The notes beneath the pieces were generated by a model. That model made no database searches, was not told the DNA's origin, and saw nothing but the letters and a program-made list of their open reading frames with translations. The position numbers were made by a program, and so were the translations under genes. DNA of 64,000 nucleotides from Rhodoferax antarcticus ANT.BR (GTDB lineage: Bacteria; Pseudomonadota; Gammaproteobacteria; Burkholderiales; Burkholderiaceae_C): positions 124,001 through 188,000 of the forward strand of contig NZ_MSYM01000020.1 of assembly GCF_001938565.1 (NCBI RefSeq), given 5' to 3'. Shown here in pieces: positions 7,399 through 15,031 of this stretch (its first letter is position 1; each line of letters opens with the position of its first letter).

Positions 7399-9467
7399 CA
7401 AGACCATTTCGATGCCGAAAGTGCTTTTTTTGCCGCATTCTTCTTGGCTTCCTGCTTCGTCGTCGCCTCGCCCGTGTACCGGCCCGGCACCGGCACCTTG
7501 ACAGCCACCGTAGCACGGAATTTGGGTGGCACCTCACTCAAAACCTCAAAGCTGTACCCAGGCGAACCAATACCCATGCGTTGCGCCATCTCTTGCAAAG
7601 TGCCAATGGGGTTCGCGTCAATCGATTGATCGACTGCAGCTCTGACGGGCGCATCTTGCTTCTTAGCCTGCACGGGCTTCAGCTTGGCCAGCAAAAGCGC
7701 ACTAACCTGGGCCTCAGCATCCTTCTTGTTTGCCGCACCAGAAAAAGTTTCGGTATGCACAACACCATCAATCACGACGCTGACTTTTGACTGAAACACC
7801 ATGGCATGCGATGGCCCTTTGCCGCTGCTCTCATAACCAGGCATCGGCCACTGCTTTGACTGACACAGTTCCAGCAATGCACCCTTTGGGTTTCCAGACG
7901 CTCTCACCATCTGCCCGGTGGGGATCAACTCAGGCAGAGCCGCATCAATAAGCGAGAGAACAGCTTTGACAGCCGCAGACTGCTCCGCATCTCGCTTGCG
8001 ATTGGCAGATCCAGCAAAGGATACCGGCACCGACCCTGCCCGCTCAATCGTGACTGAACCATCAAACGCAGTGCCCTCGCCTTGCGCAGTGATCACCAAA
8101 TCGGTCAAAAAATTGGTTTGACGGGCGTGCGTCAACAGGTTGACCGCCTTCGTGGGTGTTTCAACAACCCAAGCTGCGAATGCAACTTTCAGCGAGTCAG
8201 GCCAGTTGGTTCCTCCCTCTTGCAAAAGACAGTCTGCAATCTTGTCCGTGATGATGGCCTGCTCGAACCGGCGCACCAACTCATCCACCAGGACATCAGG
8301 CAAACTGCCAGAGGCAATACCCATCTTGATGGCTTGCACCATCTCGTGATCGGCAAGTTGCTCCAGCGAGCCTCGTTCCAGGGCGCGAGCTGCACGGGCC
8401 TTCACAACCTCCTTAAACCCATTGGTGCGCTTATCTTTGCGATCCTTGGCTTTTTCATTGAGTGTGTCAGCCAAAACCTGCAAATCATCCTTGCCGTATG
8501 GGAATGGGAGTTTCTTCAGAAAAGCACGTAACTGGCGCAGGTTCACCATGTCGGCATACCGGCGCAAAGGCGAAGTCAAATGAGCGTAGAACGGTAACGC
8601 GAGCGCATAGTGACCTGTCACCGTCGCCCCGTAAGAGGCCTTGCCCAAAAGCACTGCAAAAGTCGATTCGATTTTTTCTGCATCCATCGTCCCACTGTCC
8701 AACCACGTCGTGATTGTTGCGAACAACTCATCAGGCGGGGGTGCGGCGGGCTTGGCCTTGTGATTCCTGAAAATGCCGGGGATCTCGTTTTCAACCATGA
8801 ACCCAGCCACAAGGGAATTTCCAAGAATCATCATCTCCTGCACGATGATGTTGCCGATCACTTCCTCTTGGCGGGCCAACTGGATCAACCGGCCCTCATC
8901 GTCCATGTAGATCAGCCGTGCCAGGTCGTACAGGGCCAATGCGCCACGTTTGCGGCGTTTGGTGAGTAACTGGTGCCCCAGCGAGGCCGCAGCCTTCAGA
9001 GCACCTTGCAGGGATGAGGGTTCGCCTTGCAGAATCCGGGGGATGTCGTCGTAAGACAGGCGGTTTGTCACGGTCATAAACTGCCTCGCAACCCTAAACG
9101 ACTGGACTTCCAAAGCCGCATCAAGAGTCGCCTCAAAAACGAAGACCTTGCGACCGGCACCCTCGATCAAACTGCCACTGAATTCCGAGATGGCGGCGGG
9201 CAGCATTTTGCGAACAGACTTGTCGCGCACATAGACCGTCTCGCCCAGCAACTTAGCGTTCTCATCTTCGGTGCTCCCAATCTTTACCAACCAGGTCGGG
9301 TCCGTGATGGCGATGACCACACGAAAACCAGACTCAAGCTGTTCAACGCCGATGGCGTCGTCGATGTCCCGAGTGCTCTCTGAGTCAATCGTGACAAGGT
9401 GCTCAGGGACCGCGATTTGAACCGGGTTTACCTTCTCTGTTGAAGGTGGTGTTTCAAGGGATGTCAT
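7398..9467 (-). CDS. RNB-family 3'-5' exoribonuclease with three C-terminal dsRNA-binding domains
   Basis: A 689-residue protein. Residues about 20-360 form the RNB catalytic domain of RNase II/R: the acidic cluster D28, D34, D36, D37 (IDSESTRDIDDAI) and the motif YAHLTSPLRRYADMVN are intact, so hydrolytic 3'-5' RNA degradation is expected. The cold-shock and S1 domains usual in RNase II/R are absent. Instead the C-terminus carries three segments with the double-stranded RNA-binding (DRBM) pattern, about 438-510, 526-598 and 619-689, each ending in the basic helix GSANRKRDAEQSAA, GAANKKDAEAQVSA or TTKQEAKKNAAKKAL. This predicts an exonuclease directed to structured RNA. It overlaps a small secreted-protein gene upstream by 14 bases and the downstream gene by one. 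Confidence 0.85.
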   Translation of the reverse strand: MTSLETPPSTEKVNPVQIAVPEHLVTIDSESTRDIDDAIGVEQLESGFRVVIAITDPTWLVKIGSTEDENAKLLGETVYVRDKSVRKMLPAAISEFSGSLIEGAGRKVFVFEATLDAALEVQSFRVARQFMTVTNRLSYDDIPRILQGEPSSLQGALKAAASLGHQLLTKRRKRGALALYDLARLIYMDDEGRLIQLARQEEVIGNIIVQEMMILGNSLVAGFMVENEIPGIFRNHKAKPAAPPPDELFATITTWLDSGTMDAEKIESTFAVLLGKASYGATVTGHYALALPFYAHLTSPLRRYADMVNLRQLRAFLKKLPFPYGKDDLQVLADTLNEKAKDRKDKRTNGFKEVVKARAARALERGSLEQLADHEMVQAIKMGIASGSLPDVLVDELVRRFEQAIITDKIADCLLQEGGTNWPDSLKVAFAAWVVETPTKAVNLLTHARQTNFLTDLVITAQGEGTAFDGSVTIERAGSVPVSFAGSANRKRDAEQSAAVKAVLSLIDAALPELIPTGQMVRASGNPKGALLELCQSKQWPMPGYESSGKGPSHAMVFQSKVSVVIDGVVHTETFSGAANKKDAEAQVSALLLAKLKPVQAKKQDAPVRAAVDQSIDANPIGTLQEMAQRMGIGSPGYSFEVLSEVPPKFRATVAVKVPVPGRYTGEATTKQEAKKNAAKKALSASKWS

Positions 9468-9609
9468 TTTTTTGCTTGCCTTGATTGGCGGGCTTCAACT
9501 CTTTGACCTGTTTTTCCTTCTTTGCAGCCTGGTGCCTACCCGCAGCTCCGGCCTGAGATACCGACAAAAGCATGGCCAGCGCAAATAAGATCGTGAGAAG
9601 TTTTTTCAT
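9454..9609 (-). CDS. Small secreted or periplasmic lysine-rich protein
   Basis: 51 residues. A clear signal peptide (MKKLLTILFALAMLLSVSQA) is followed by a mature part of about 28 residues rich in K, Q and A. Its stop codon lies 14 bases inside the exoribonuclease gene, so the two are translated as a coupled pair. No strong ribosome-binding site is visible. It may serve mainly to couple translation or may be an exported basic peptide; function unknown. Confidence 0.6.
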   Translation of the reverse strand: MKKLLTILFALAMLLSVSQAGAAGRHQAAKKEKQVKELKPANQGKQKNDIP

Positions 9610-9649
9610 AAGTTTTTAGAATTTAATTGAGGTAAACACCAAAAGTCAC

Positions 9650-10624
9650 TTAGGCTGCGCTGTTAGGTATGTTGATAATTTCCTCAATACTCAAGCTCTT
9701 AATCTTGGCATATACATGCGACCACAAGACATTAAAAATAAGGAACCGATGCTCTGACGCATCCAAGTATTTCAAAAATGTTTTGGTTGTTGGCTTGGCA
9801 GAAGTGCATCCGATCTCATTTGCCATTTCAAAAAAAGAATCCTTATTTCGAAGCGAATTAACAAATTCAGGAGTGAGTTCACGACTTGCATTCAATATAA
9901 CCTCAGAAAACAAGTCGCCCTGCGTTTTTTGGGCCGGGCAATCATCGCTTTTTTTTACAGAAAAACAACGCAGAAACTCTGCAAAAGTAATTGTTAATAA
10001 ATTGGGCCAAGGTTTGCGAATTATGGTGCGCCTTAAAGTTCCATTTCCTGCGTCCTCAAACCCCATATCGAACTGAGGTTCTGATGTTTCATTTTTAATA
10101 AATTCAGCAATACTTTTCCGTATTGATGAATAATCTTCATCAACGTAATCACTAAAAGCAGAAGAAATATATTGTTCTGATTTCTTAGATAGTTTTGGCA
10201 TCAACGAAACCTGAGTCTTGCCTGTTTTTAGGTTCAATACAAATTTAATTGGACAAATGGGTAGTAAACCTTCAGGTATTGTGTCAATAAACACAGCCTG
10301 GTATGCAAGTCTGATTCGCTGCATCAAGTTTTCACCATAATCATTGGTGAATATATTTTCATCCAAGTATCCGGCTTCTTCTGATCCCAAACCAGATGGA
10401 ATTAAATCTAAAAATTTCCAAAGCATGTAGCCAGGAACATTTAGAACATTGCCATTCATGAATGTGAAATTACATTCTTTTGCAACATGAGGTTCGTATC
10501 TATTGTCTATACTCAACTCAGGGAAAATAACCTCCATGATTGCCACATCTGGAAGAGCTTTAATAATATATTCAATATTTGGTGAAAATCTTGTATAAAA
10601 AGATGGCATCCATACAGCTCTCAT
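9650..10624 (-). CDS. Hypothetical protein, 324 residues
   Basis: Starts MRAVWMPSFYTRFSPNIEY at 10624. AT-rich, soluble, with no signal peptide or membrane helix. No catalytic motif recognised. It is the likely first large gene of a leftward operon that continues with the small secreted protein and the exoribonuclease (41-base gap), so it may act with them. Low GC distinguishes it from the exoribonuclease. Confidence 0.75.
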   Translation of the reverse strand: MRAVWMPSFYTRFSPNIEYIIKALPDVAIMEVIFPELSIDNRYEPHVAKECNFTFMNGNVLNVPGYMLWKFLDLIPSGLGSEEAGYLDENIFTNDYGENLMQRIRLAYQAVFIDTIPEGLLPICPIKFVLNLKTGKTQVSLMPKLSKKSEQYISSAFSDYVDEDYSSIRKSIAEFIKNETSEPQFDMGFEDAGNGTLRRTIIRKPWPNLLTITFAEFLRCFSVKKSDDCPAQKTQGDLFSEVILNASRELTPEFVNSLRNKDSFFEMANEIGCTSAKPTTKTFLKYLDASEHRFLIFNVLWSHVYAKIKSLSIEEIINIPNSAA

Positions 10625-10645
10625 AATTCTTCCTAAGTATATTTA

Positions 10646-10801
10646 TTAAACGATGGCCGCTTCGCGTTCTGTAATCCGCTGATAGAAATCAGCTTGCATA
10701 TCGCCTCGAAAACACAAACCACGATCAATCAGGATTTGCATGGCAAACGGCTCGACAAAATGGGTCCTAAACGCCTCATCTGCGACTTGTCTGTCAGCCA
10801 T
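10646..10801 (-). CDS. 51-residue hypothetical protein
   Basis: Starts MADRQVADEAFRTHFVEPFA at 10801 and ends 21 bases before the next gene. Charged, soluble, with two cysteine-free helices predicted by eye. The ribosome-binding site is weak (AGG). Supported mainly by its position within a leftward run and clean protein-like composition. Confidence 0.5.
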   Translation of the reverse strand: MADRQVADEAFRTHFVEPFAMQILIDRGLCFRGDMQADFYQRITEREAAIV

Positions 10802-10850
10802 CGCAACGAACCTAGCCTGTTCGTAAAAAACTATTCAAAGCTATCACGAT

Positions 10851-11018
10851 TTATCGCACTTGGTTGACGTGCTGAACAACTGTCAGCACCCAACTCAACT
10901 CCTTTTCGCGCTCAATACGCGACCAATAAGCCGATGAAATACCAATTGCACTCGCTAGTACCTTCAAGTCAATTCCTTTTTTTTCCCTGGATGACCTGAT
11001 TAATTTACCAAAAGACAT
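10851..11018 (-). CDS. Short XRE-family helix-turn-helix protein
   Basis: 55 residues: MSFGKLIRSSREKKGIDLKV followed by LASAIGISSAYWSRIEREKE, a standard XRE helix-turn-helix, then a short tail. Such short XRE proteins in plasmids and phages are usually repressors. A sigma70-like promoter lies upstream (11077-11104). Confidence 0.75.
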   Translation of the reverse strand: MSFGKLIRSSREKKGIDLKVLASAIGISSAYWSRIEREKELSWVLTVVQHVNQVR

Positions 11019-11076
11019 ATAGATTTGCCATCACCACTCATCGTAGTTCTGGTCGATTGTTCGTTTTACAATCTTT

Positions 11077-11104
11077 ATTGTACGCCAAATAATTAAAAAC
11101 GCAA
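11077..11104 (-). promoter_or_regulatory. Sigma70-like promoter with GCGTAC half-site
   Basis: Leftward TTGCGT and TACAAT separated by 16 bp, with GGCGTAC running into the -10 box. The same TTGGCGTACAATAAAGAT string recurs at about 12119-12137, and GCGTAC is half of the palindrome in the class A promoters further right. Confidence 0.55.
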
Positions 11105-11127
11105 ACTATTAATTAAGATCCACCAAA

Positions 11128-11313
11128 CTAATTTTTTGCAAGATCAATCAGCCGCTCAATCCAGGCATTACGACTCATCCCAGCAGCCTTTGATAACCGG
11201 TCTGCTTTAGCCAGTCTTGCGGGCGTTGTGCGCAGGCTCGCACGCACTTCTTTTGCATCACCTGGGGCCAATGGTGGCCTACCCAACTTAGGTGATTCAA
11301 CGGCGTTTGGCAT
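11128..11313 (-). CDS. Ribbon-helix-helix (CopG-like) protein
   Basis: 61 residues. After a proline-rich start comes VRASLRTTPARLAKADRLSK and AAGMSRNAWIERLIDLA, the beta-strand plus two-helix pattern of ribbon-helix-helix DNA-binding proteins. No toxin-like partner follows, so it is more likely a plasmid regulator than an antitoxin. It overlaps the upstream MerR-like gene by 17 bases. Confidence 0.7.
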   Translation of the reverse strand: MPNAVESPKLGRPPLAPGDAKEVRASLRTTPARLAKADRLSKAAGMSRNAWIERLIDLAKN

Positions 11314-11470
11314 TTAGATTCCTTGCTCGCACATCGGATTCATCGAAATACCGATGACCGGAGGGCAGGCGCTTGGCTGTTAACTTTCCTTCTTTCTCCC
11401 AGCGACGCACGGTCTGAACCGAGCGCCCGACACGCTTGGCGAATTCGTTGATGCGGTAATTGCTGTTCAT
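11297..11470 (-). CDS. MerR-type helix-turn-helix (excisionase-like) protein
   Basis: 57 residues: YRINEFAKRVGRSVQTVRRW, then EKEGKLTAKRLPSGHRYFDE, the classic MerR or IS607-resolvase DNA-binding domain alone, with no recombinase or ligand domain after it. It starts at ATG 11470 and forms a pair with the overlapping ribbon-helix-helix gene. Likely a regulator or a recombination directionality factor. Confidence 0.75.
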   Translation of the reverse strand: MNSNYRINEFAKRVGRSVQTVRRWEKEGKLTAKRLPSGHRYFDESDVRARNLNAKRR

Positions 11471-11478
11471 TACGATAT

Positions 11479-11507
11479 AGTATAACTACATTTGAATAGT
11501 TAATCAA
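11479..11507 (-). promoter_or_regulatory. Sigma70 promoter for the MerR/RHH pair
   Basis: Leftward TTGATT and TATACT with exactly 17 bp between them, just upstream of the gene at 11470. The region TATAGTATAACTA contains a short palindrome overlapping the -10 box, suitable for autoregulation by the MerR-like protein. Confidence 0.65.
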
Positions 11508-11523
11508 CAACTGTTGTTAGCTC

Positions 11524-11727
11524 CTATTGCCACAAGCTGCGTTCGGGCAGCGTCGGGCCGATTTTTTCAAAAACAAAATTCCGCATGCTCGCCTCACTCA
11601 AAGGCTCCTGCGTTGAGATATGGCCGTAATGTTTGCGCAAAACATTCGCTTGCTGTGGATGCCCTTGCAAGTTTGAACGAGCAACCCAATACGCCAAATC
11701 GGGTCCACTGAGAGATTCAGTTTGCAC
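11524..11727 (-). CDS. DUF2591/NinX-like phage protein
   Basis: 67 residues from GTG at 11727, which has GGAG 6 bases upstream; the longer frame lacks this. The start VQTESLSGPDLAYWVARSNL matches the layout of phage DUF2591 (NinX-like) proteins, in which an N-terminal SGPxLxxWVA element is typical. Function of the family is unknown. It lies 13 bases after the preceding gene. Confidence 0.6.
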   Translation of the reverse strand: MQTESLSGPDLAYWVARSNLQGHPQQANVLRKHYGHISTQEPLSEASMRNFVFEKIGPTLPERSLWQ

Positions 11728-11740
11728 CGTGGCTCCAGTT

Positions 11741-12043
11741 CTATTTAAGGCCAAGCTGAACGGCTCGACGGGCGGAAAGGTAATCCCGAGTCTGGCCAAT
11801 CAAGTCAAAATTTGAGTCATCCAGACGCGCCATGTCATTCGGGTCTGGATCGCCTAGCAACGACAGCACAGCCTCCAGCACGACAGCCTCATGCGAGCGA
11901 CCCATTGAGATTCCAGCGGCATCGTATTTGCGCCACAAGTGCGCAAGCAACGTCCTCGCCCTAACCTCTGGTGACACTGGAAGTTGCAATCGCTCCTGGA
12001 TGCTTGGACTTGTATGGTCAAGTGTTTCCTGAAAACTGGTCAT
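11741..12043 (-). CDS. Hypothetical protein, 100 residues
   Basis: Starts MTSFQETLDHTSPSIQERLQ at 12043 with AAGGA upstream. Alpha-helical and soluble, with no recognised domain. It is the first gene of a two-gene operon with the DUF2591-like gene and is preceded by a promoter region containing TTGGCGTACAATAAAGAT. Confidence 0.65.
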   Translation of the reverse strand: MTSFQETLDHTSPSIQERLQLPVSPEVRARTLLAHLWRKYDAAGISMGRSHEAVVLEAVLSLLGDPDPNDMARLDDSNFDLIGQTRDYLSARRAVQLGLK

Positions 12044-12118
12044 TTCGGTAATTCCTTCGTTCGATCATTGACGGGCACACATTCCACCACCACGAGCGGA
12101 ATTTTATGTGACTCAATA

Positions 12119-12137
12119 TCTTTATTGTACGCCAAAA
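12119..12137 (-). promoter_or_regulatory. TTGGCGTACAATAAAGAT operator/promoter copy
   Basis: Repeats the -10 region at 11077-11104. The leftward -10 is TACAAT, preceded by GGCG; the -35 is poor. It lies about 80 bp upstream of the gene starting at 12043. Confidence 0.45.
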
Positions 12138-12180
12138 AATGAAATGATCGAGTTATTAATTGTCCTTAATATAAACATAT

Positions 12181-12216
12181 TAAAAAACCCATGAATCTTA
12201 GAAGAAACATGGGTTT
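12181..12216 (-). terminator. Rho-independent terminator
   Basis: Leftward AAACCCATG / CATGGGTTT 9-bp stem followed by T-rich sequence. It lies 60 bases beyond the stop of the gene at 12277-12543. Confidence 0.7.
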
Positions 12217-12276
12217 GGGGTTTATGTAACACCTACTGGTGTAGGTAACGGTGCAAGCCTAAGCCACACTGCCGAA

Positions 12277-12543
12277 TCAATAGATGGGATTGCCATCACC
12301 ATCAAACCAATAACCAACACGCTCTACCACCAGGGGTAGCGTGCGCAGGCCTTGGCTCATCCCATAAGTACGGTTGACCTTTTTACACTTCGAATAATCC
12401 ACCTTGTAGATCACATTGCCATGCGAATTGTGCGATTTTTTCCGTATATTTACGACTTCTTCGATGGTATTACCCTGCAAAAAGGCTTCACAGAATTGAC
12501 TATTACCTTGATGATGGATATTACCGATTTCATATTTGATCAT
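12277..12543 (-). CDS. Hypothetical protein, 88 residues
   Basis: Starts MIKYEIGNIHHQGNSQFCEA. Basic, single soluble domain, ending YWFDGDGNPIY. A dedicated terminator follows. No family recognised. Confidence 0.65.
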   Translation of the reverse strand: MIKYEIGNIHHQGNSQFCEAFLQGNTIEEVVNIRKKSHNSHGNVIYKVDYSKCKKVNRTYGMSQGLRTLPLVVERVGYWFDGDGNPIY

Positions 12544-12579
12544 TTTGGGTATCCGTAAAACGTTGTTGATTTTGTAAAA

Positions 12580-12804
12580 TTACGTATGTTCAATGAGCGC
12601 TACTTTAATTTTCAAAAGTTCAAAAAATGCAGGATGCATTGACCTGTCGCCTGTTTCCCACTGCTGGAATGACCGGCGACTGGTGTGCAATGCTGCAGCG
12701 CACCAGTCCTGCGCTGCTGTTATCTTCAGGCCGAGCACGATCTGAATGGCTTCGCGGGTGGCTTTGACTTGTTCAGGGGGTGGAACCATTTTTCCATCGC
12801 TCAT
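12580..12804 (-). CDS. Phage/plasmid-type helix-turn-helix protein
   Basis: 74 residues from ATG 12804, which overlaps the TGA of the upstream gene (ATGA). The segment ITAAQDWCAAALHTSRRSFQ followed by QWETGDRSMHPAFFELLKI is a Cro/XRE-like helix-turn-helix in which the second helix carries SRRSFQQWE. A similar protein is encoded at 31404-31625. Probably a small DNA-binding regulator. Confidence 0.65.
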   Translation of the reverse strand: MSDGKMVPPPEQVKATREAIQIVLGLKITAAQDWCAAALHTSRRSFQQWETGDRSMHPAFFELLKIKVALIEHT

Positions 12805-13076
12805 AGCTTCGCCCATTCCTTCCTTTCGGCCTTTGCCGGGACGCTATGGAACCTTTTGGGGATCAGCGCCATCACTTCAGTCGATCCAACAACATCGCCA
12901 CCCAAAAGATTTTCGACACAGTGACAAATGATGTAATCCATCGCGATTGCTGCCGCATTGCCAGCATCGCCCCCTGCGCGGATTCCAGAAACTCCCCGTC
13001 CATTTGCCATCACAATGCTGACTTCGTACCCTGCGCCCTGCCGTGGGCTGTAGTAAATTGTGACAAGACCTCTCAT
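12801..13076 (-). CDS. Hypothetical protein, 91 residues
   Basis: Starts MRGLVTIYYSPRQGAGYEVS with its ATG overlapping the previous TGA. Glycine-rich N-terminal half with beta-strand pattern. It belongs to the three-gene operon 13591-12580. Function unknown. Confidence 0.65.
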   Translation of the reverse strand: MRGLVTIYYSPRQGAGYEVSIVMANGRGVSGIRAGGDAGNAAAIAMDYIICHCVENLLGGDVVGSTEVMALIPKRFHSVPAKAERKEWAKL

Positions 13077-13591
13077 GCGCTTCTCCCCTTTGCATATTGT
13101 TTTGACCAGAACGATCGGGCTTTAACGGTTTGCGGGGTGCTAACTCCAAACCGATCTTTTAGCTTTTCCGTCGCAAATTGTTTAGCAGCAAGATGTTTGA
13201 CGTAAGCCGGGTTGTCTGCGCGTCCAGCCTCCCAAACTTCAATAAACCCAGGCGTTTCCAGGTTCCAATATCCAGGCGGCGTATCGCATCCGCATCCGTC
13301 AGCAAACATCAAATAGCCAATCCTGTATGCGTCTGCAAGATCATCAGTCCCGTATTCTGCAAGGCCTTTGGCAGTGATTACCGCTTGCTTGAGCGTGAGG
13401 CGTTCAAAATCATCCGTGTCACCCACCGAGGTCAGTCCTTCGGATTTAAGGAATGCCCAGGCGACAGAGAAAGCGCCGTCGATAGTGCTTTCTCTGGAGG
13501 CTAACTCAAGCGCCTTTGCGTGGGTTGCGCCAACATCTGTCCTCTGCTTCACCCACCATTGAAGAGTGTGCATGTAGTCTTGAGCGGTCAT
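13073..13591 (-). CDS. Hypothetical protein, 172 residues
   Basis: The start at MTAQDYMHTLQWWVKQRTDV (13591) has GGAGAAG 5-8 bases upstream; the longer frame adds residues encoded by the leader. Soluble and helical. It is first in its operon, under the class A promoter at 13662-13689 with a long leader. No domain recognised. Confidence 0.7.
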   Translation of the reverse strand: MTAQDYMHTLQWWVKQRTDVGATHAKALELASRESTIDGAFSVAWAFLKSEGLTSVGDTDDFERLTLKQAVITAKGLAEYGTDDLADAYRIGYLMFADGCGCDTPPGYWNLETPGFIEVWEAGRADNPAYVKHLAAKQFATEKLKDRFGVSTPQTVKARSFWSKQYAKGRSA

Positions 13592-13661
13592 ATTTTTCTT
13601 CTCCTGCACCAGGTGCCGCCGGGGCTTCGGGGACTTGCTTTATTACTTGTCCATGTGCTTT

Positions 13662-13689
13662 ATTATATGCGCATTGCGCACAATTTCAA
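13662..13689 (-). promoter_or_regulatory. Class A promoter with TGCGC-AAT-GCGCA palindrome in the spacer
   Basis: Leftward TTGAAA and TATAAT, 16 bp apart. The spacer is almost entirely the palindrome TGTGCGCAATGCGCAT. A repressor bound here would block the promoter. The leader that follows resembles that at 46.5 kb (AAGTCCCCG...GGAG). Confidence 0.7.
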
Positions 13690-13733
13690 GAACTATTTGG
13701 CTATTTGCAATCTAGGGTTGGAAATCTGATTTT

Positions 13734-15023
13734 TCAGTCGAATTTCCCATCTTCTGCCAGATCGATTAAGGTTGGAATGTGGGGTCCGTACTCCACTTTG
13801 GTTGGAACTTGAGAATCGGCACCTGGCAGAAGGCGAACACCACTGCCAACCTTGCGGGCCTGTTTCGCGTACAGCGTCTTGGCTCGAATGATCTCGTAGC
13901 TGTACCCACGGCCAATTCGATTGGCCATCTTGATCAACCCATTCAGGCATTCGGTATAGGCATTTGTGATCTGGCTGGGGGAATCCCAATAGGCAAAGAT
14001 GTCGTCATAGTGGTTGTGAACCGTCTTCGCAAGAGAATGGAATTTCTCCAGCTCCTTATCTGGCAGCGAATTTTCCCAAGCCTCGAAAGCACGCATTGCT
14101 GACTCTTTCACCGGGTCGTCGTAAATCCTGAAGAACATCTCTTTGAAGTCATAAGCAACTCCAAGTTCCGGGATTGTTTGACGCACAACCTCCAATGCCG
14201 TCGTCTCCAATGGGGTCAGATTTCCAGGTCTTTTCAGAGTCAACCACCGAATTGACTTCTTGATGTGTACACGTTCGTTTTTGGAAAGCGTTGACTGGTA
14301 CTTCTTGCGCTCATCATCAAGAGCTTCCGAAGCCATCTTGACGACGTGAAACTTATCGATCACCAGTTTGGCATTTGGCAGGTATGGGCTGAATGAACGT
14401 TTGAACGGACGCCACATGTCAGTGCAAACCCACTCCACCTTTTCCCGGTCACGCAGCTTTTCAAAGAACGGCATCATGTGATCCTGGGTGCGAAACTCCA
14501 GCATCTCAAAGACATTGTTGGTGGCCAGGTTTGTAATCACACACCTGTAATCACCCGCAAGGTTGACCTCATCAATTCCCATGATGACGGGGGTTTCGTA
14601 CCGAACTGTTTTCTCCAGTTCAACAATCAGATCCTGGGCGATGTTTTTGATGGTGTTTACTGCCACGCCTGTTTGTTCAGCAAGGGCGTGAAACGTCATT
14701 CCCAGACAGCGCTGACGAACAGCATCGACAAGTCGCTTCGTCGCCCGCCTGCGCTCGTCCAGAAACAGCAGGTCCGGGGTGGAAATCTTGGCGCATGTCG
14801 CGCACCTGTAACGTGGCCTGGATATTTCCAGACGCACCGGCTGCATTTGCATGGGAGTGTCCGCGAAGACATTGGTTCTGCGTCCATGTCGATGCAGTGG
14901 CTTGCCGCACTCCACGCATGACGGAATGGGGCCTTCGATCACTTCGGCAACGACCGTGATAACACGATTGCCATAGTGCAAATCAACCGGCTTCACACCG
15001 GGTAGGTTAAGAAGATCGAACAC
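13734..15023 (-). CDS. ISL3-family transposase gene joined to the restriction operon
   Basis: 429 residues. The N-terminal zinc-binding region CVECGKPLHRHGRR and CATCAK is followed by helix-turn-helix segments and the DDE core of the DDE_Tnp_ISL3 family: GIDEVNL, CTDMWRPF and the acidic residue in ITNAYTECLNGLIK. The start is GTG at 15023 with TAAGG 6 bases upstream, only 8 bases past the hsdR stop. An IS would need a terminal inverted repeat in front of its gene, and there is no room. It therefore looks like a transposase gene without an element, expressed as the last gene of the restriction operon. Catalytic residues appear intact. Confidence 0.85.
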   Translation of the reverse strand: MFDLLNLPGVKPVDLHYGNRVITVVAEVIEGPIPSCVECGKPLHRHGRRTNVFADTPMQMQPVRLEISRPRYRCATCAKISTPDLLFLDERRRATKRLVDAVRQRCLGMTFHALAEQTGVAVNTIKNIAQDLIVELEKTVRYETPVIMGIDEVNLAGDYRCVITNLATNNVFEMLEFRTQDHMMPFFEKLRDREKVEWVCTDMWRPFKRSFSPYLPNAKLVIDKFHVVKMASEALDDERKKYQSTLSKNERVHIKKSIRWLTLKRPGNLTPLETTALEVVRQTIPELGVAYDFKEMFFRIYDDPVKESAMRAFEAWENSLPDKELEKFHSLAKTVHNHYDDIFAYWDSPSQITNAYTECLNGLIKMANRIGRGYSYEIIRAKTLYAKQARKVGSGVRLLPGADSQVPTKVEYGPHIPTLIDLAEDGKFD

Positions 15024-15031
15024 GATGCGCC

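Noticed and set aside
11128..11470. Toxin-antitoxin pair (ribbon-helix-helix plus MerR-like)
   Set aside because: Both proteins are DNA-binding; no toxin-like partner follows.
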